From Phenylobacterium sp. (GTDB lineage: Bacteria > Pseudomonadota > Alphaproteobacteria > Caulobacterales > Caulobacteraceae): DNA of 64,000 nt. The notes below the pieces were generated by a model that was not told where the DNA came from, searched no databases, and saw nothing but the letters and a program-made list of their open reading frames with translations. Positions within the stretch are counted from its first letter, which is position 1. Each line of letters begins with the position of its first letter. Below, one piece after another: positions 16,302-25,972 of this stretch. The stretch is from assembly GCF_030681155.1 (NCBI RefSeq), contig NZ_JAUXXE010000068.1, positions 112,669 to 176,668 of the forward strand. Direction: 5' to 3'. Position numbers and translations under genes: made by a program.

Positions 16302-18332
16302 TCAGGCCGTGAGCGCGTCGCCGGCATGGGAGGGCGCCGTGACCTCCTGGATAGCGCTCACCAGCGCCCCAATACTGATGGGCTTCGTCAGATAGCCGTG
16401 GAAGCCGGACGACTGTCCGCGCGTCATCGTCTCGGCCAGCACGTTGGCGGAGATCGCGATCACCGGAATCTGACGGGTGGCGGGATTGGCTTCCAGCCGC
16501 GCCTTGACCTGGAAGCCGTCCATGCCGGGCAGGTTGATGTCCAATAGAATGACGTCCGGCTTCAGGCTTGCGGCCATTTCCAACCCCTCGACGGGGTGCT
16601 CGGCGACGTGAAGCTCCAGACCGCCCAACGCCTCGGCGATATGCCGCATAAGGCGGATGTTGGAGGCGTTGTCCTCGATATAGAGCACGCTGGCCTCGGG
16701 ACCCGCGCCAAGCGGAACCTGAACGCCCTGCGACGGCGCCCGCACCTCGACCTGATCCGGCGTGGCCGAGGGCAGATCAACGGTGAAGCTCGAACCGACA
16801 TTCTCTCGGCTTTCGACACGCAGTACGCCGTTCATGGCCTCGACCAAGCGACGCGTGAGCGCCAATCCCAGACCCGCCCCTTCGACGTCCAGTCCCTCGC
16901 GCCCAAGCCTCTCGAAGGGCTCGAACAGGTCGTTCATTCTGTGCGCGGGAATACCAAGGCCGGTATCGGCCACGCTGAGCAGCACCCGATCCCCGACAAG
17001 CCGTATCTCCACCCGCACAGACCCGCCCGGACGATTGTACTTGATGGCGTTGGATATCAGGTTCGACAGCACCTGCCTCAGCCGCAGGTGGTCGGCGCGA
17101 ACGGCGACGGCCTCTTGGCTGGAGGCGATCACCAGGCCGATACCCGCCCGGTCGGCCGCCAGCTTGAAGCTGCCATACAGCCCCTGCGCCAGATCCTGAG
17201 GATCAATGGCTTCCATCGAGATAGAGACCTTGCCGCTCTCGATCTTGGCGAAGTCCAAGACCTCTTCGATCAAGGCCAGCAGATGACGCCCCGCGGTCTG
17301 GATCTGCTCGATGGCCTCGGACTGCCGCGGGCTGAGCGTGTCGCCGCCGCCGGGCATCTGCATGACCTCGGCGAAACCGATGACCGCATTGAGCGGCGTT
17401 CGCAGCTCGTGGCTCATATTGGCCAGGAAATCGGACTTGGCGCGATTGGCGGACTCGGCCCTGCGGCGCTGATCGTCCAAGGCGCCTAGAGCCGTGGTCA
17501 GGTCGATGGTGCGCGATTGGACCACGGCTTCCAGATCCTCGTTGATCGCGCGCAACCGTCCGGCCTCGGCCATCGCCCGCGCTTCCAGCCGGCGGTCCAG
17601 ATAGGCGCACATCGACGCGATACCGAGGATCAGCGCCATACAGGCGACTATCGTGGCCGCCAGCAACGAGCCGGAGACCAGCGAATGGTCAGCCTCTTCG
17701 GCCAGATCGGGGGCGACCACCATGACCGTGCCGGCCATGCCGACGAAGTGCATGCCGCAGATCGCGACGGCCATCACCAGGGCGGCCATCGCCCGCTGCC
17801 TCGCGGTGCGCAGGGTGACCGCAAGCCACAACGCGGTCGTGGAGGCCCCCAGCGCGATCAACACTGAGAGGCCAAAAAGCAGGGGCCGGTAGTAGATGTC
17901 TCCCGGTCCGCGCAGGGCGCTCATGCCCATGTAGTGCATGACGCAAACCGCCAACCCGACCAGGATCCCGCCGCCGACAATTCGTCGCGGGCTCGCCCTC
18001 TCGGCCACCTGCAATCCGGCGGCGACGCCGACGACGGCGATGACCCCGGAGATGATGGTCAACCCCGCATCGTACTGCACCGTGAAAGGCGTCCGGTAAG
18101 CCAGCATGCCGATGAAGTGCATCGACCAGACGCCGCCGCCCAGCACGAGCGCAGCGCCGAAATGCCAGAAGCGGCGGGAAGAGGGGGCGGCGGTGCGAAG
18201 CCGCTCGGCCATGTCGAGGGCCGTGAAGGAGGCCACAACCGCAATCAGGTATGACAGCACGACAAGGGCGGCGTCATGGTGCGTCGGGACGCCCGTGGCC
18301 GAATTGCTGAAACAGAGCCCCAGTATCTGCAT
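16302..18332 (-). CDS. MHYT-domain hybrid sensor histidine kinase/receiver
   Basis: A 676-residue membrane kinase. The N-terminal about 235 residues form an MHYT sensor with three recognisable repeats: VWSMHFIGMLAYR, VCVMHYMGMSALR and ICGMHFVGMAGTV, plus seven hydrophobic segments. A short coiled coil leads into HisKA (ANMSHELRTPLNAVIGFAEV), then HATPase with SNAIKYNRPGG and DTGLGIPAHRM and GAGLGLALTRR. A C-terminal receiver follows with acceptor Asp in VILLDINLPGMDGF and Lys in YLTKPIS. MHYT domains are proposed to bind copper and sense O2, CO or NO. The start at 18332 (MQILGLC) is the first that fits the family. No output partner is adjacent, so a separate phosphotransfer protein or regulator is required. 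Confidence 0.93.
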   Translation of the reverse strand: MQILGLCFSNSATGVPTHHDAALVVLSYLIAVVASFTALDMAERLRTAAPSSRRFWHFGAALVLGGGVWSMHFIGMLAYRTPFTVQYDAGLTIISGVIAVVGVAAGLQVAERASPRRIVGGGILVGLAVCVMHYMGMSALRGPGDIYYRPLLFGLSVLIALGASTTALWLAVTLRTARQRAMAALVMAVAICGMHFVGMAGTVMVVAPDLAEEADHSLVSGSLLAATIVACMALILGIASMCAYLDRRLEARAMAEAGRLRAINEDLEAVVQSRTIDLTTALGALDDQRRRAESANRAKSDFLANMSHELRTPLNAVIGFAEVMQMPGGGDTLSPRQSEAIEQIQTAGRHLLALIEEVLDFAKIESGKVSISMEAIDPQDLAQGLYGSFKLAADRAGIGLVIASSQEAVAVRADHLRLRQVLSNLISNAIKYNRPGGSVRVEIRLVGDRVLLSVADTGLGIPAHRMNDLFEPFERLGREGLDVEGAGLGLALTRRLVEAMNGVLRVESRENVGSSFTVDLPSATPDQVEVRAPSQGVQVPLGAGPEASVLYIEDNASNIRLMRHIAEALGGLELHVAEHPVEGLEMAASLKPDVILLDINLPGMDGFQVKARLEANPATRQIPVIAISANVLAETMTRGQSSGFHGYLTKPISIGALVSAIQEVTAPSHAGDALTA

Positions 18333-18476
18333 GACCCGCTCACCCCCCGGGAGCTCGCCACCAACCACGCCTCATGGTTGTTCTCAAAACACAACCTGTC
18401 GCATAGGAAGTAAGCGTAGCCTTAACGGCGCGAACGGGAGGGTGACCAAAGGCCATCTGGTCCCTATCTTCCCGGC

Positions 18477-21335
18477 ATGACCGACGCGCCCCTCGACGCC
18501 CCCGCCACCCTCGACGACATCCCGCGCCAGCCGACCCAGGACGGGCCGGCGGTACGGCTCTATCTGGTCGATGGTTCCGGGTTCATTTTCCGCGCCTATC
18601 ACGCCTTGCCGCCGCTGACGCGGAAGTCCGATGGATTGCCGATCGGCGCGGTGTCGGGCTTCTGCAACATGCTGTGGAAGTTATTGGTCGACATGCAGGC
18701 CCAGGCGGAGGGTCCGACCCACCTGGCGGTCATCTTCGATCATTCGGAAAAGACATTCCGCAACGAGCTATACGCTCAATACAAGGCTCACCGTCCGCCC
18801 GCGCCCGAGGACTTGGTTCCCCAGTTCCCGCTGGTGCGGGAAGCCACCAGGGCCTTTGGCGTACCGAGTTTGGAACTGCCGGGCTATGAGGCCGACGACC
18901 TGATCGCGGCCTATGCCTGCAAGGTCCGCGACGCCGGCGGCGAGGTCACCATCGTGTCGTCCGACAAGGACCTGATGCAGCTGGTCGGCCCGCAGGTCTC
19001 CATGCTGGACACCATGAAGAACCTGAAGATCGGCCATGATCAGGTGATCGAGAAGTTCGGGGTGCCGCCGGACAAGGTGGTGGATGTCCAGGCGCTCTGC
19101 GGCGACAGCGTCGACAACGTGCCGGGCGCGCCCGGGATCGGCGTCAAGACCGCCGCCCTGCTGATCAACGAGTATGGCGACCTCGACACACTGCTGGCGC
19201 GCGCCGCTGAGATCAAACAACCCAAGCGCCGCGACACCCTGATCGAGTTCGCCGACCAGATCCGCCTGTCGCGCGAACTGGTGCGGCTGGACTGCGAAAC
19301 GCCGCTGCCCGCCCCCATCGACGATCTGGTGGTGGCCGCGCCGGACCCCGAGGTCCTGGGCAAGTTCCTGGAAGAGATGGAACTGCGCACCCTGGCGCGC
19401 CGCGTGTCCGGCGGGTCCGCCGCGTCGGCGCAAGCCGCCACGACGCCCGCCAAGCCCAGCACGCCCGACCACCCGGCCATCGACACCACCGCCTATGTCT
19501 GCGTCCGCGACCTGGCCACGCTGGACGCCTGGATCGCCCGCGCACGGGCAGTCGGCGTGGTGGCGTTCGACACTGAGACCGACGCCCTCTCCTCGGCCAA
19601 CGCCGAGCTCTGCGGCGTCTCCCTGGCGGTTGCGCCGGGCGAGGCCTGCTACATCCCGGTCGGCCACGAGAACGAAGGCGCCGGCGGACTGGAGTTCGAG
19701 ACCCCGGCCGAGATCGAGCAGATCCCATGCGAGGAGGTGATCGCCCGGCTGAAGCCGCTGCTGGAAGACCCCTCCGTCCTGAAGGTGGCCCAGAACGCGA
19801 AGTACGATATCGCCGTGCTGTCACGCTATGGGATCGGGGTTGGTCCCATCGACGACACCATGCTGATCAGCTACGCGCTGGAAGCCGGACTCCACAAAAG
19901 CCATGGCATGGATGAGCTATCCAAGCGCTGGCTGGAACATCAGCCGATCAAGTTCGCCTCGGTGACGGGCGCCGGGAAGGCGCAGAAGAGCTTCAAGCAC
20001 GTGCCCTTGGAGCCAGCCACCTGCTACGCCGCAGAGGACGCTGACGTAACCCTGCGGCTCTACCAGTACCTGCGGCCGCGCCTGATCGCTGAAGGCCTGC
20101 TGACCGTCTATGAGACGTTGGAACGGGGCATGCCCCCGGTCCTGGCTATGATGGAAAACAACGGGATCAAGGTCGACCCGGACCAGCTGCGCAAACTCTC
20201 CTACGACTTCTCCAACCGGATGGGCGAACTTGAAGCCGAGGCTCACAAGCTGGCGGGCCGGCCCTTCAACCTCGGCTCGCCGAAACAGGTCGGCGAGTTG
20301 CTTTTCCAGGAGATGGGACTGGCCTCGGGCCGGATGACCGCCAGCGGGGCCGCCTCCACCGACGCCTCCATGCTGGAAGACCTCGCCGCCCAAGGCCACG
20401 AACTGCCGCGCGTGCTCCTCGACTGGCGCCAGCTCTCCAAGCTGAAGGGCACCTATACCGACAATCTGGTCGCCGCGATCGCGCCGCGCACCAACCGCAT
20501 CCACACCTCCTATGCCCTGGCCTCGACGACCACCGGGCGGCTGTCGTCCAACGATCCGAACCTGCAGAACATTCCGATCCGGACCGAGGAAGGCCGCAAG
20601 ATCCGCAAGGCCTTCATCGCCGAGCCGGGACATGTGTTGATCAGCGCCGACTACAGCCAGATCGAATTGCGCATCCTCGCCCACGTCGGCGACATCCCGC
20701 AGCTCAAGAAGGCCTTCCTGGAAGGCCACGACATTCACGCGGCCACCGCCTCGGAAATGTTCGGCGTGCCAATCGAGGGCATGCCCTCCGAAACCCGCCG
20801 CCGCGCCAAGGCGATCAATTTCGGCATCGTCTACGGCATCTCGGCCTTCGGTCTCGCCAATCAGCTATCGATCCCGCAGGACGAGGCCGGAGCCTACATC
20901 AAGACCTACTTCGAGCGCTTCCCGGGTATCCGCGCCTATATGGACCGGACCAAGCAAGCCGCCCGCGCCCAAGGCTTCGTCACGACCGTCTTCGGCCGCA
21001 AGGTCAATATTCCGGCGGTGAAGTCCAAGTCGGCGGCCGAGCGCGCCTTTGGCGATCGCGCGGCGATCAACGCCCCAATCCAGGGCGCGGCGGCCGATGT
21101 CATGCGACGCGCCATGATCCGCATGCCCGGCGCGCTTCAGCAGGCCGGCCTGACGGCGCGCATGCTGCTGCAGGTGCACGACGAACTGGTCTTCGAGGCT
21201 CCGGAAGCCGAGGCCGACGCCGTCATCGCCCTGGCCAAGCAAGTCATGGAGCGCGCCGCCGAACCGGCAGTGGCGTTCTCCGTGCCGTTGGTGGTCGAGG
21301 CGCGCGCCGCCGCGAACTGGGACGACGCGCATTAG
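18477..21335 (+). CDS. polA: DNA polymerase I
   Basis: A 952-residue complete Pol I. The 5'-nuclease domain (about 25-320) starts after a 25-residue extension with YLVDGSGFIFRAYHAL and contains DKDLMQL and GIGVKTAALL. The 3'-5' exonuclease (about 345-540) is intact: FDTETDAL (Exo I), NAKYDIAVL (Exo II) and YAAEDADVTL (Exo III). The polymerase part has motif A SADYSQIELRILAH, motif B RRRAKAINFGIVYGIS and motif C LQVHDELVF. All three activities should be present, unlike some families lacking proofreading. It processes Okazaki fragments and fills repair gaps. It stands alone, divergent from the MHYT kinase. Confidence 0.98.
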   Translation: MTDAPLDAPATLDDIPRQPTQDGPAVRLYLVDGSGFIFRAYHALPPLTRKSDGLPIGAVSGFCNMLWKLLVDMQAQAEGPTHLAVIFDHSEKTFRNELYAQYKAHRPPAPEDLVPQFPLVREATRAFGVPSLELPGYEADDLIAAYACKVRDAGGEVTIVSSDKDLMQLVGPQVSMLDTMKNLKIGHDQVIEKFGVPPDKVVDVQALCGDSVDNVPGAPGIGVKTAALLINEYGDLDTLLARAAEIKQPKRRDTLIEFADQIRLSRELVRLDCETPLPAPIDDLVVAAPDPEVLGKFLEEMELRTLARRVSGGSAASAQAATTPAKPSTPDHPAIDTTAYVCVRDLATLDAWIARARAVGVVAFDTETDALSSANAELCGVSLAVAPGEACYIPVGHENEGAGGLEFETPAEIEQIPCEEVIARLKPLLEDPSVLKVAQNAKYDIAVLSRYGIGVGPIDDTMLISYALEAGLHKSHGMDELSKRWLEHQPIKFASVTGAGKAQKSFKHVPLEPATCYAAEDADVTLRLYQYLRPRLIAEGLLTVYETLERGMPPVLAMMENNGIKVDPDQLRKLSYDFSNRMGELEAEAHKLAGRPFNLGSPKQVGELLFQEMGLASGRMTASGAASTDASMLEDLAAQGHELPRVLLDWRQLSKLKGTYTDNLVAAIAPRTNRIHTSYALASTTTGRLSSNDPNLQNIPIRTEEGRKIRKAFIAEPGHVLISADYSQIELRILAHVGDIPQLKKAFLEGHDIHAATASEMFGVPIEGMPSETRRRAKAINFGIVYGISAFGLANQLSIPQDEAGAYIKTYFERFPGIRAYMDRTKQAARAQGFVTTVFGRKVNIPAVKSKSAAERAFGDRAAINAPIQGAAADVMRRAMIRMPGALQQAGLTARMLLQVHDELVFEAPEAEADAVIALAKQVMERAAEPAVAFSVPLVVEARAAANWDDAH

Positions 21336-21458
21336 CGTCGCAGAGGTCAAGTCGGGGTCCTCACGTTCGCTTGAGAGCGACGCCGATTTTGACTTCAGTC
21401 ATGGGGAAGTGAGGCCAGAAGCGTAGGCTCGGCCTCTCACCACCCATGGAGGATCGCC

Positions 21459-21875
21459 ATGAAGGGCTTCGTCGACGACATCGAGGACCTGACCGAAAGC
21501 AACAAAGACTTCCGCCGCGTGCTCTACACCGGCAAGAACCTGCAACTGGTTCTGATGTCGCTGAAGGCGGGCGAAGAAATCGGCGAGGAAGTCCACGCCG
21601 GACACGACCAGTTCTTCCGCGTGGAAAAGGGCAAGGGCGAGGTCTGGATCGACGGCGTCCGCACCAAGATCAAGGGCGACCACGCGATTATCGTCCCAGC
21701 GGGCGCGCGCCATAACGTGATCAACACCGGCGAGAAGTCGCTGAAGCTCTACACGCTCTACGCACCGCCCGAGCATCGCGACGGCGTCGTGCATCCGAGC
21801 AAGCCGGAAGTAGAGGCCGCCGAAGATCACTTCGACGGCGTGCTTACCGAGGACGGCCCCGGCACAAAAATCTAG
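21459..21875 (+). CDS. Cupin-domain protein
   Basis: A 138-residue single-domain cupin. Motif 1 is GEEIGEEVHAGHDQFFRVEKG and is split here as GEEIGEEVH and HDQFFRVEKGKGE; motif 2 is PAGARHNVINTG. The His and Glu positions suit binding of one divalent metal. It ends in an acidic tail (EAAEDHFDGVLTEDG). Family members include small isomerases and dioxygenases, but this subtype, common as a single gene in alphaproteobacteria, has no assigned reaction. The ATG is preceded by GGAGG with six bases spacing. Single gene. Confidence 0.9.
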   Translation: MKGFVDDIEDLTESNKDFRRVLYTGKNLQLVLMSLKAGEEIGEEVHAGHDQFFRVEKGKGEVWIDGVRTKIKGDHAIIVPAGARHNVINTGEKSLKLYTLYAPPEHRDGVVHPSKPEVEAAEDHFDGVLTEDGPGTKI

Positions 21876-21910
21876 CTGGCCTCAACGGCGGCGGCGCAAG
21901 CTCGCCGTCG

Positions 21911-22192
21911 TCAGAAGCCGCGGGGCGCGCTCGCGGCCTTCTGGGCCTTTTCCAGCTGATCGCGGTCTTCCTGCCGGCGTGCGTCCCACTCGGACTTGGT
22001 GGCGCAAACCTTCTTGGGCACGCGACTGCCGGCCAGGGCTTCGGTCTTGCAGATCATCCGGTCCTTATCGGATTTGGCGACGGGTGTGGCCGGGGTCGCG
22101 GCCGCGGCGGGCGGCGTAGTTTCGGTCGCCGCAGGCGCCGAGGGGCTCGAAGCCGCCATCATCAGCGTGGCGGCGAGAGATAGTATGAACAC
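21911..22192 (-). CDS. Small exported protein of unknown function
   Basis: A 93-residue protein from a GTG at 22190-22192 with GGAG ten bases upstream. The N-terminus is a signal peptide (VFILSLAATLMMAAS), followed by an Ala/Pro/Thr-rich linker and a compact C-terminal domain DRMICKTEALAGSRVPKKVC with two Cys likely to form a disulfide, then KSEWDARRQEDRDQLEKAQ. This Cys-containing pattern recurs in small periplasmic proteins of Caulobacterales and Sphingomonadales; no function is known to me. The open frame extends to 22393, but that part is the tRNA-Ala gene read as protein and is not coding. Confidence 0.75.
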   Translation of the reverse strand: MFILSLAATLMMAASSPSAPAATETTPPAAAATPATPVAKSDKDRMICKTEALAGSRVPKKVCATKSEWDARRQEDRDQLEKAQKAASAPRGF

Positions 22193-22284
22193 GAGGCGTA
22201 AGCTCCAGCCTGTAAAATTGGCTGAAAGATAGCCCAACCCGCCGGGCCAGACAAATCCGCGTTCGCTTAAGCGCGGAAGGTTCC

Positions 22285-22360
22285 TGGTGGAGCCGAGCGG
22301 AGTCGAACCGCTGACCTCCTCATTGCGAACGAGGCGCTCTACCAACTGAGCTACGGCCCC
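22285..22360 (-). tRNA. tRNA-Ala (anticodon CGC)
   Basis: A 76-base cloverleaf on the reverse strand with CCA encoded (22285-22287). Acceptor GGGGCCG pairs with CGGCTCC, including the G3:U70 pair that identifies tRNA-Ala. Anticodon loop TTCGCAA gives CGC for GCG codons. T arm has GGTTCGACTCC. Confidence 0.96.
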
Positions 22361-22487
22361 AGGAAGGCGCGGAATTAGGGGCTTGGACCCCACCCTGTCA
22401 AGCCGCCTCGTTGCAAGACCGCCTCGCGACTTGCCAGCCGCTCGCCGCCAGACGATACAGGACCTCTCCTCCGCCTCGGAATTCCTG

Positions 22488-22802
22488 ATGATCTCGCTGA
22501 TCGGCTTCGTGTTCTACATCGTGAACGCAATCCTCGGATTGCTGGTCTTCGCGCTGATCGCCAGCGCCATCCTGTCGTGGCTGGTCGCCTTCGACGTGAT
22601 CAATCTGCGCAACCAGTTCGTCTACAACGTCGCCCGCTTCCTCGACGCCGTAACCCGGCCGGTCCTGGCGCCCTTCCAGAAGATCATGCCGAACCTGGGC
22701 GGGGTGGATATCAGCCCGGTGCTGGCGATCCTGGTGATCTCCGGCATCCAGCGCTACCTGCTGCCCGCCGTGGCCAACGGCTTGATCGGGCTATTCGCCT
22801 AG
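22488..22802 (+). CDS. YggT family membrane protein
   Basis: A 104-residue protein starting MISLIGFVFYIVNAILGLL, with two strongly hydrophobic segments at the N-terminus and another at the C-terminus (SPVLAILVISGIQRYLLPA). The block DAVTRPVLAPFQKIMPNLGG is the YggT signature. Relatives are implicated in membrane-linked functions such as osmotic tolerance and, in chloroplasts (CCB3/YlmG), nucleoid or cytochrome assembly. The downstream DUF167 gene starts four bases after its stop; the yggT-yggU pairing is widely conserved. I prefer ATG 22488 over the upstream open frame from 22383, which is leaderless sequence next to the tRNA. Confidence 0.92.
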   Translation: MISLIGFVFYIVNAILGLLVFALIASAILSWLVAFDVINLRNQFVYNVARFLDAVTRPVLAPFQKIMPNLGGVDISPVLAILVISGIQRYLLPAVANGLIGLFA

Positions 22803-22806
22803 GACC

Positions 22807-23094
22807 ATGCGGCTGCCCGTCAGGGTGACGCCCAAGGGCGGCCGCGACGGCGTCGACGGCTGGGCGCTTGACCCCGCAGGACGAGCCTATCTGAAGGTCA
22901 GGGTCTCGGCCGCGCCCACCGACGGCCAGGCCAATGCGGCGCTGACAACCTTCATCGCCAAGACGCTGAAGCGCCCCAGGTCGGCTGTGCGGATCGTCTC
23001 CGGCGAGACGGCGCGGCTGAAGATCATCGAGATTGACGGCGTGGACGAGGCGGCCATGGAGGCGGCGTTCGGCGCGCGCCCCCTTAGCGCCTAG
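22807..23094 (+). CDS. DUF167 (YggU) family protein
   Basis: A 95-residue protein with the DUF167 pattern: RLPVRVTPKGGRDGVDGW, then LKVRVSAAPTDGQANAALTTF and the closing block SAVRIVSGETARLKIIEIDG. It is a small cytosolic alpha/beta protein of unknown function, often encoded next to yggT as here, in probable co-transcription. Nothing abnormal in length or composition. Confidence 0.92.
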   Translation: MRLPVRVTPKGGRDGVDGWALDPAGRAYLKVRVSAAPTDGQANAALTTFIAKTLKRPRSAVRIVSGETARLKIIEIDGVDEAAMEAAFGARPLSA

Positions 23095-23157
23095 CCGCAG
23101 GCGCCCGCCGCGAGTTGGCCGGCGCAGGACGCCGGCCACAAGATTCTCCGATAAGGG

Positions 23158-25449
23158 CTAGAACTCTTCCCATCCGCTGTCCTGGCGCTCGGCGACCAGG
23201 CGCGGACCCGCGCCGCCCGCCGCTTGCCGCTGCGCTGGACGTTGGCGCTCGACGGGGCGCTGCGCCGGTTCGGCCGCACCGGTCTTGAACTGCCCGATCA
23301 GCCTAGCGAGCTCCACCGCTTCGCTCGCCAAGGCATGGCTGGCGGCGGTCGATTCCTCGACCATGGCGGCGTTCTGCTGGGTGACCTGATCCATCTGGTT
23401 CACGGCCGTATTGACCTGGTGCAGGCCGGTGGCCTGCTCCTGGGCGCTGGCGGCGATTTCGGCGACTATGCCGTTGATCTCCGCCACCTGGGTGACGATC
23501 AGTTGCAGCGCCTTGCCGGTTTCGGCGACGAGGCCCACCCCGCGCCCGACCTGGGTCGAGGACGTGTTGATCAGGGCCTTGATCTCCTTGGCCGCATCGG
23601 CCGAACGCTGGGCCAGAGCACGAACCTCGGAGGCGACGACAGCGAAACCACGGCCGGCCTCGCCAGCGCGGGCGGCCTCGACGCCGGCGTTCAGCGCCAG
23701 CAGATTGGTCTGGAAGGCGATCTCGTCGATCACGCCGATGATCTGGCCGATCTCCTTCGACGAAGTCTCGATCTCGCCCATGGCGTCGGTGGCGTGACGC
23801 ACGACATCGGCGCTCTCGGCGGCGTTGGTGCGCGCAGTCTGGACCACGCCCTGGGCGTGAGTAGCGCCTTCGGCGGTCTTGCGGACAGTGGCGGTGATCT
23901 GGTCGAGCGCCGCGGCGGTCTCTTCCAGGCTGGCCGCCTGTTGCTCGGTACGGCGCGAGAGATCGTCGGCCGCCTTGCTGATCTCATCGGCGCCGGATCG
24001 CATATTGGCGGTCGCCCCGACGACGACGCCCATCGTGTTCTGAAGTTGGCTCATGGCCATGTTGAAGTCGTGTTTCAGCGCCTCGTACTCCGGCGCGAAC
24101 TGGCCCTCGACGCGCGCGGTGAGGTCGCCGTGGGCCAGGCGCTCCAGCCCCTGGGCCAGGGCGCTGACGACCCTCGCCTGCTCTTCGGCGACAGCGGCCC
24201 GCTCAGCCTCGGCCCGGCGACGCTCGGTCTCGGCGGCCAGGTTGGCGGCTTCCTGGCCTGCGCGCAGCGCGCGGTTCTCGGCCAGACCGTGACGGAAACC
24301 TTCCAGGGCGCGCGCGATCTCGCCCACCTCGTCACCCTTGTCAGCTCCGCCAACCGCCTTGTCGTAGCGCCCGGCCGACAGTTCGCCGACCGCTGTGGTG
24401 ATCTGAGCCAGGGGCTGGCGCACCAGCTTGCCCACGGCGATGAACAGCGCGCCCAAAACCAGGGCCAGGATCACCAGACCCCCGACCGCCAGGCCGATGG
24501 CCAGTTGGCGGGCCGGACCGGTGATGTGCTTGGTCGGCACATCCATGATCACCGCCCAGGTGGAATTGAGGCCGGGCAGTGGGGCGGGCGTCACCAGACG
24601 TTCCACCTTGCCGATCGACTGTTCGACGCCGCTCAGCAGAACCGACTGGCCGCTGGAAAGCGCGCTCTTCACCTCACTCGCGCCGGCGTCGGCATAGGGC
24701 TTCATCCGGAGCGCCGCGTCAGGGTGGGAGACCCAGTTCGCGGCCGGCGAGACCAGCATCACTCGGCCATCGCCGAAGGGCTTCAGGGCGCCCAGTCGGC
24801 TCGACACGTCGTCCAGCGCCAGATCGAGGCCCGCGACGCCGATCATCTTGCCGCCCGACATGACCGGGAAGGTCACCGAGGTCATTGAGACGGTCTTGCC
24901 GCTGACCTCATAGGGATAGGGCTCGACGATGGCGGCTTTGCCGCTCTTGAAGCTGGTTTGATAGAAGGGCTGCTCATAGTCGGTGCCGGTGTCCAACGGC
25001 TCCAGGGTGACCTTGCCGCCATTGTTCACCCAGTACGGTGTGAATTGGCCGAGCTTGTTGGAGCCGCCGGCGGTGTCGCCCAGGTGAGCCGCGTCCTGAC
25101 CGTCCAGCGCGTCCGGAATCGCCATGAACCAGGCGCCGAGGATCATCGGCGAGGCCGAGGCGGTGGGCTTGAGCAGTTGCGCCAGCACGACACGATCGCG
25201 GACGCCCGCCTCATGGGCGGCGCCCACCGTCAAGGCCATGGCCGAGCCAATGCCCTGGATCTGACCCAGGTCGGTGGCCACCTGGGCGGCCGCTTTGCCG
25301 GCCAAGGCCTCGGCATTGTCGTTGGAGAGGTTCCTAACCATCCCGCTGGCGTTGGTGGCGACCAGCGCCGCCGCCAGCAAGAGCAACGCCCCGATCGCGC
25401 ATCCTGCGGCGATCATCAGCTTCCAGGCGATAGACAGACGGGCCAACAT
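23158..25449 (-). CDS. Methyl-accepting chemotaxis protein with dCache sensor
   Basis: A 763-residue receptor. N-terminal TM (about 11-32), then a periplasmic double-Cache region (about 35-310, with [25 protein letters not shown] and [12 protein letters not shown]), second TM (about 320-345), HAMP, a long linker with an Ala/Glu-rich helix, a second HAMP-like segment ([15 protein letters not shown]), and a signalling domain with the hairpin tip [20 protein letters not shown]. The extreme C-terminus GWEEF matches the aromatic-x-x-aromatic tether (NWETF type) used to recruit CheR/CheB. It is the last gene of the MCP-cheW-MCP operon. The ligand is unknown; double-Cache domains often bind amino acids or amines. 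Confidence 0.94.
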   Translation of the reverse strand: MLARLSIAWKLMIAAGCAIGALLLLAAALVATNASGMVRNLSNDNAEALAGKAAAQVATDLGQIQGIGSAMALTVGAAHEAGVRDRVVLAQLLKPTASASPMILGAWFMAIPDALDGQDAAHLGDTAGGSNKLGQFTPYWVNNGGKVTLEPLDTGTDYEQPFYQTSFKSGKAAIVEPYPYEVSGKTVSMTSVTFPVMSGGKMIGVAGLDLALDDVSSRLGALKPFGDGRVMLVSPAANWVSHPDAALRMKPYADAGASEVKSALSSGQSVLLSGVEQSIGKVERLVTPAPLPGLNSTWAVIMDVPTKHITGPARQLAIGLAVGGLVILALVLGALFIAVGKLVRQPLAQITTAVGELSAGRYDKAVGGADKGDEVGEIARALEGFRHGLAENRALRAGQEAANLAAETERRRAEAERAAVAEEQARVVSALAQGLERLAHGDLTARVEGQFAPEYEALKHDFNMAMSQLQNTMGVVVGATANMRSGADEISKAADDLSRRTEQQAASLEETAAALDQITATVRKTAEGATHAQGVVQTARTNAAESADVVRHATDAMGEIETSSKEIGQIIGVIDEIAFQTNLLALNAGVEAARAGEAGRGFAVVASEVRALAQRSADAAKEIKALINTSSTQVGRGVGLVAETGKALQLIVTQVAEINGIVAEIAASAQEQATGLHQVNTAVNQMDQVTQQNAAMVEESTAASHALASEAVELARLIGQFKTGAAEPAQRPVERQRPAQRQAAGGAGPRLVAERQDSGWEEF

Positions 25450-25501
25450 ACTCGTGGTTCCTTGACGACTGACTCGATACTCGCAGAAGGGCTGGCGCGC
25501 C

Positions 25502-25972
25502 CTAGGCGGCGGCCGCCTGGATATCGGCGGGCAGGATGTGATCCAGGGAAAGCAGGGACACGATCCCGGTGTCCGTAGTCATCACCCCGGCGACATAGGC
25601 CGCAGACTCCTGGCTGCCCACTTCCGGCGGCGGCTGGATCAGCCCCTCGGTGACTGTCAGAATGTCGGAGACCGCATCGACGACCAGGCCCATCTGGGCC
25701 TCGCCGATCTGGGCCACGACCACCACGGACGACGCGCTAGGCGACGCGGGGCCAAGGCCAAGCCGGGCGCCCAGGTCGATGACCGGCAGGATCGCCCCGC
25801 GCAGATTCATCATCCCGAGCACATGCGGCGGCGCATGGGGCAACGGCGTCGCCGCCGTCCAGCCCCGGATCTCACGAACCGCCATGATATCGATCGCGTA
25901 GGCCTGATCACCGATGCGGACCGAGATCAGCTCGGCGCCCGGTGACGGGATACGTGAAGTGGAAATTTCCAT
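25502..25972 (-). CDS. cheW: Chemotaxis coupling protein CheW
   Basis: A 156-residue CheW. Landmarks are [61 protein letters not shown] and a C-terminal LLSLDHIL. It links receptors to CheA. I start at ATG 25970-25972: GGAGGAG lies six bases before it, inside the end of the upstream receptor gene, and its ATG shares one base with that gene's TGA. It is placed between two receptor genes with no cheA, cheY or cheR nearby, so it probably supplies signalling for these receptors with a kinase encoded elsewhere. Confidence 0.95.
   Translation of the reverse strand: MEISTSRIPSPGAELISVRIGDQAYAIDIMAVREIRGWTAATPLPHAPPHVLGMMNLRGAILPVIDLGARLGLGPASPSASSVVVVAQIGEAQMGLVVDAVSDILTVTEGLIQPPPEVGSQESAAYVAGVMTTDTGIVSLLSLDHILPADIQAAAA

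Noticed and set aside
21364..21395. Terminator after polA
   Set aside because: The stem TCGCT/AGCGA is short and bulged and the T-run is only four bases; not convincing.
22193..22393. Upstream extension of the small exported protein reading through tRNA-Ala
   Set aside because: The extra residues (including VAQLVERLVRNEEVSGSTPL) are the familiar false translation of a tRNA gene; a GTG with a ribosome binding site gives a proper signal peptide instead.
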